Assembly: GCF_002127225.1 (NCBI RefSeq)
Contig: NZ_NFUR01000007.1
Coordinates: 1-64,000, forward strand
Direction of reading: 5' to 3'
Origin: Sphingomonas sp. IBVSS2
Lineage (GTDB): Bacteria > Pseudomonadota > Alphaproteobacteria > Sphingomonadales > Sphingomonadaceae
DNA: 64,000 nucleotides
Part shown: positions 62,875 through 64,000 of the stretch, piece after piece
Position numbering within the stretch: position 1 is the stretch's first letter
Layout of the letters: every line of letters starts with the position of its first letter
The notes under the pieces: model-generated
Told to the model about the DNA's origin: nothing
The model's input: only the letters and a program-made list of their open reading frames with translations
The model's database searches: none
Program-made: the position numbers and the translations under genes

Positions 62875-63819
62875 ATGCGTGAAAACCCGGATATCCGCCG
62901 CACCATCCCCGTTGGAGCCAAGGTCCATCACTGGACGGCCCCCGACGGCTGGCAGCTGCGCGCCTTCGCCTGGCCCGCCGAGACCTCCACGCCGCGCGGA
63001 TCGATCCTGTTCCAGGGCGGCCGGGGCGACATCTTCGAGAAGTATCTCGAGGCCTTCCACCATTGGCACGACCAGGGCTGGACGATCACGTCGTTCGACT
63101 GGCGGGGCCAGGGCGGCTCGGGCCGGCTGACCGCCGCGGCCGATTGCGGCGACATCGACAGCTTCGACAGCTTCATCGCCGACCTGCGCGCCTTTTACGC
63201 GGACTGGGAGGCGGCGACGCCCGGCCCGCATGTGGTGATGGGCCATTCGATGGGCGGCCACCTGGTGCTGCGCGGGCTGGTCGACGGCGCGATCCGCCCC
63301 GATGCCGCGGTGATCGTCGCGCCGATGCTCGGCGTGAAGAGCGCGCTGGGCCCCTTTGCCGAGCGGGCTGCGCGCATCCTGGGCGGCGTGGGCGACAGCA
63401 CCCGGCCCGCCTGGAAGAGCAACGAGAAGCCCTATACCACCGAGACTCGCGCCAACCTGCTCACCCATGATCCCGATCGCTATGCCGACGAGATCTGGTG
63501 GCAGCAGCACGATCCCGCGATCGTCACCGGCCCGCCGAGCTGGCGCTGGCTGATCCAGGCATTCAAGTCGATGCGCGAACTGGCGGGCAATCCGAAGCTT
63601 CGGAAGATGCCGGTGCCCGTGCTCGCCCTGGTCGCCAAGGCGGACGGGCTGGTCGATGCGAAGGCTGCGCTCCGGATCGTGCCGAAGCTCCCCGACGCCC
63701 GCATCGTCAGCTTCGGCAAGGAAAGCGCACACGAGATCCTGCGCGAGGAAGACAGGGTCCGCAACCGCGCGATCGGCGAGATCGACCTTTTCCTCGCCGC
63801 CCGCGCCCAGCGGCGCTGA
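62875..63819 (+). CDS. Lysophospholipase-like alpha/beta hydrolase
   Basis: A 314-residue cytoplasmic hydrolase of the Hydrolase_4/monoglyceride lipase group. ILFQGGRGDIFEKYLE, DWRGQGGSGR and the nucleophile GHSMGGH (about 122-128) are present, and the late Asp and His lie in VAKADGLVDAKAAL and GKESAHEILREED. The substrate is probably a lysophospholipid or monoglyceride, by family. Its stop overlaps the next gene as TGATG. Confidence 0.88.
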   Translation: MRENPDIRRTIPVGAKVHHWTAPDGWQLRAFAWPAETSTPRGSILFQGGRGDIFEKYLEAFHHWHDQGWTITSFDWRGQGGSGRLTAAADCGDIDSFDSFIADLRAFYADWEAATPGPHVVMGHSMGGHLVLRGLVDGAIRPDAAVIVAPMLGVKSALGPFAERAARILGGVGDSTRPAWKSNEKPYTTETRANLLTHDPDRYADEIWWQQHDPAIVTGPPSWRWLIQAFKSMRELAGNPKLRKMPVPVLALVAKADGLVDAKAALRIVPKLPDARIVSFGKESAHEILREEDRVRNRAIGEIDLFLAARAQRR

Positions 63820-64000
63820 TGGCCCATGACATAGCGATCGTGGGTGCCGGCATTGCCGGTGCCAGCCTCGCGGCCGAGCTCGCGCCGCATGCGCGCGTGC
63901 TGCTGCTCGAGGCCGAGGAGCGCGCCGGTTATCACGCCACCGGTCGCTCGGCCGCCTTCTGGTCCGAAAGCTATGGCGGGCCCGCCGTCCAGCCGCTCAC
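63819..64000 (+). CDS. FAD-dependent oxidoreductase (DAO family), 5' part
   Basis: The first 60 residues only; the gene continues past the window. The dinucleotide-binding motif IVGAGIAGASLAAEL and the acidic end of beta2 in LLLEAEE are clear, followed by GYHATGRSAAFWSESYGG, which is common in D-amino-acid dehydrogenase and glycerol-3-phosphate dehydrogenase-like proteins. It is translationally coupled to the hydrolase. The substrate cannot be read. Confidence 0.8.
   Translation, partial: MAHDIAIVGAGIAGASLAAELAPHARVLLLEAEERAGYHATGRSAAFWSESYGGPAVQPL

Overview
The window reads as a chromosomal segment of a high-GC alphaproteobacterium, most likely Sphingomonadales (Sphingomonas or a close relative). 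The evidence is GcrA, a COQ7-type ubiquinone hydroxylase, a petABC-apt block, hemF-trmL, parE, ppdK and a cpa/tad pilus cluster, plus short palindromic repeats of the kind common in sphingomonads. Genes are tightly packed, often with ATGA or TGATG overlaps. No gap exceeds about 240 bases. I found no tRNA, rRNA, CRISPR array, integrase, transposase or prophage gene.

Layout. 1-8.4 kb: the end of a polyprenol-phosphate sugar transferase with a GtrA domain, a convergent protein mannosyltransferase, metZ-apaG, a LysR regulator, an exported TPR/TonB-like protein, an AIM24-family protein and a class A beta-lactamase-fold hydrolase. 8.5-14.8 kb: parE, a six-helix chemoreceptor without HAMP translated together with a small membrane protein, coq7, gcrA and a lone ABC-2 permease. 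14.9-19.2 kb: an arginine run (argD, small membrane protein, argF, membrane protein) followed by hslO and a small secreted protein. 19.2-26.2 kb: queC-queE behind an attenuator-like leader, small secreted proteins, lipB, a pair of related membrane proteins, an acetyltransferase, hemF and trmL. 26.4-29.7 kb: the cytochrome bc1 operon petABC and apt.

29.8-47.6 kb is mixed housekeeping and accessory content. It holds small lipoproteins, a MaoC dehydratase bracketed by two copies of one palindrome and an NPP-type phosphodiesterase. A MerR regulator faces a glutaredoxin-MauE fusion across a textbook MerR promoter. Next come an S33 hydrolase, an exported acetamidase with an extra N-terminal domain, ychF, a calcium-loop lipoprotein, a TbpB-like lipoprotein, a JmjC-type oxygenase, a membrane LytTR regulator, an SDR/AraC pair, pth-rplY, an ArsR/AHSA1 pair and a GumN-family lipoprotein.

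47.7-64 kb holds glyQS, ppdK, a UbiC-like protein, two tandem membrane-anchored coiled-coil paralogues and a minus-strand cluster cpaA-cpaB-cpaC-cpaD-cpaE-tadB-tadC. That cluster has neither the CpaF/TadA ATPase nor a pilin gene, and a hairpin sits exactly where cpaF is usually found. The window ends with a lysophospholipase-like hydrolase and the start of an FAD-dependent oxidoreductase.

The observations most worth a second look are: a palindromic element flanked by a 14-bp direct duplication that separates apaG from the LysR gene and now supplies the LysR ribosome binding site; the MerR to glutaredoxin-MauE unit with an apparently leaderless transcript; the mutually exclusive hairpins before queC; and the ATPase-less tad cluster with its two adjoining coiled-coil paralogues.
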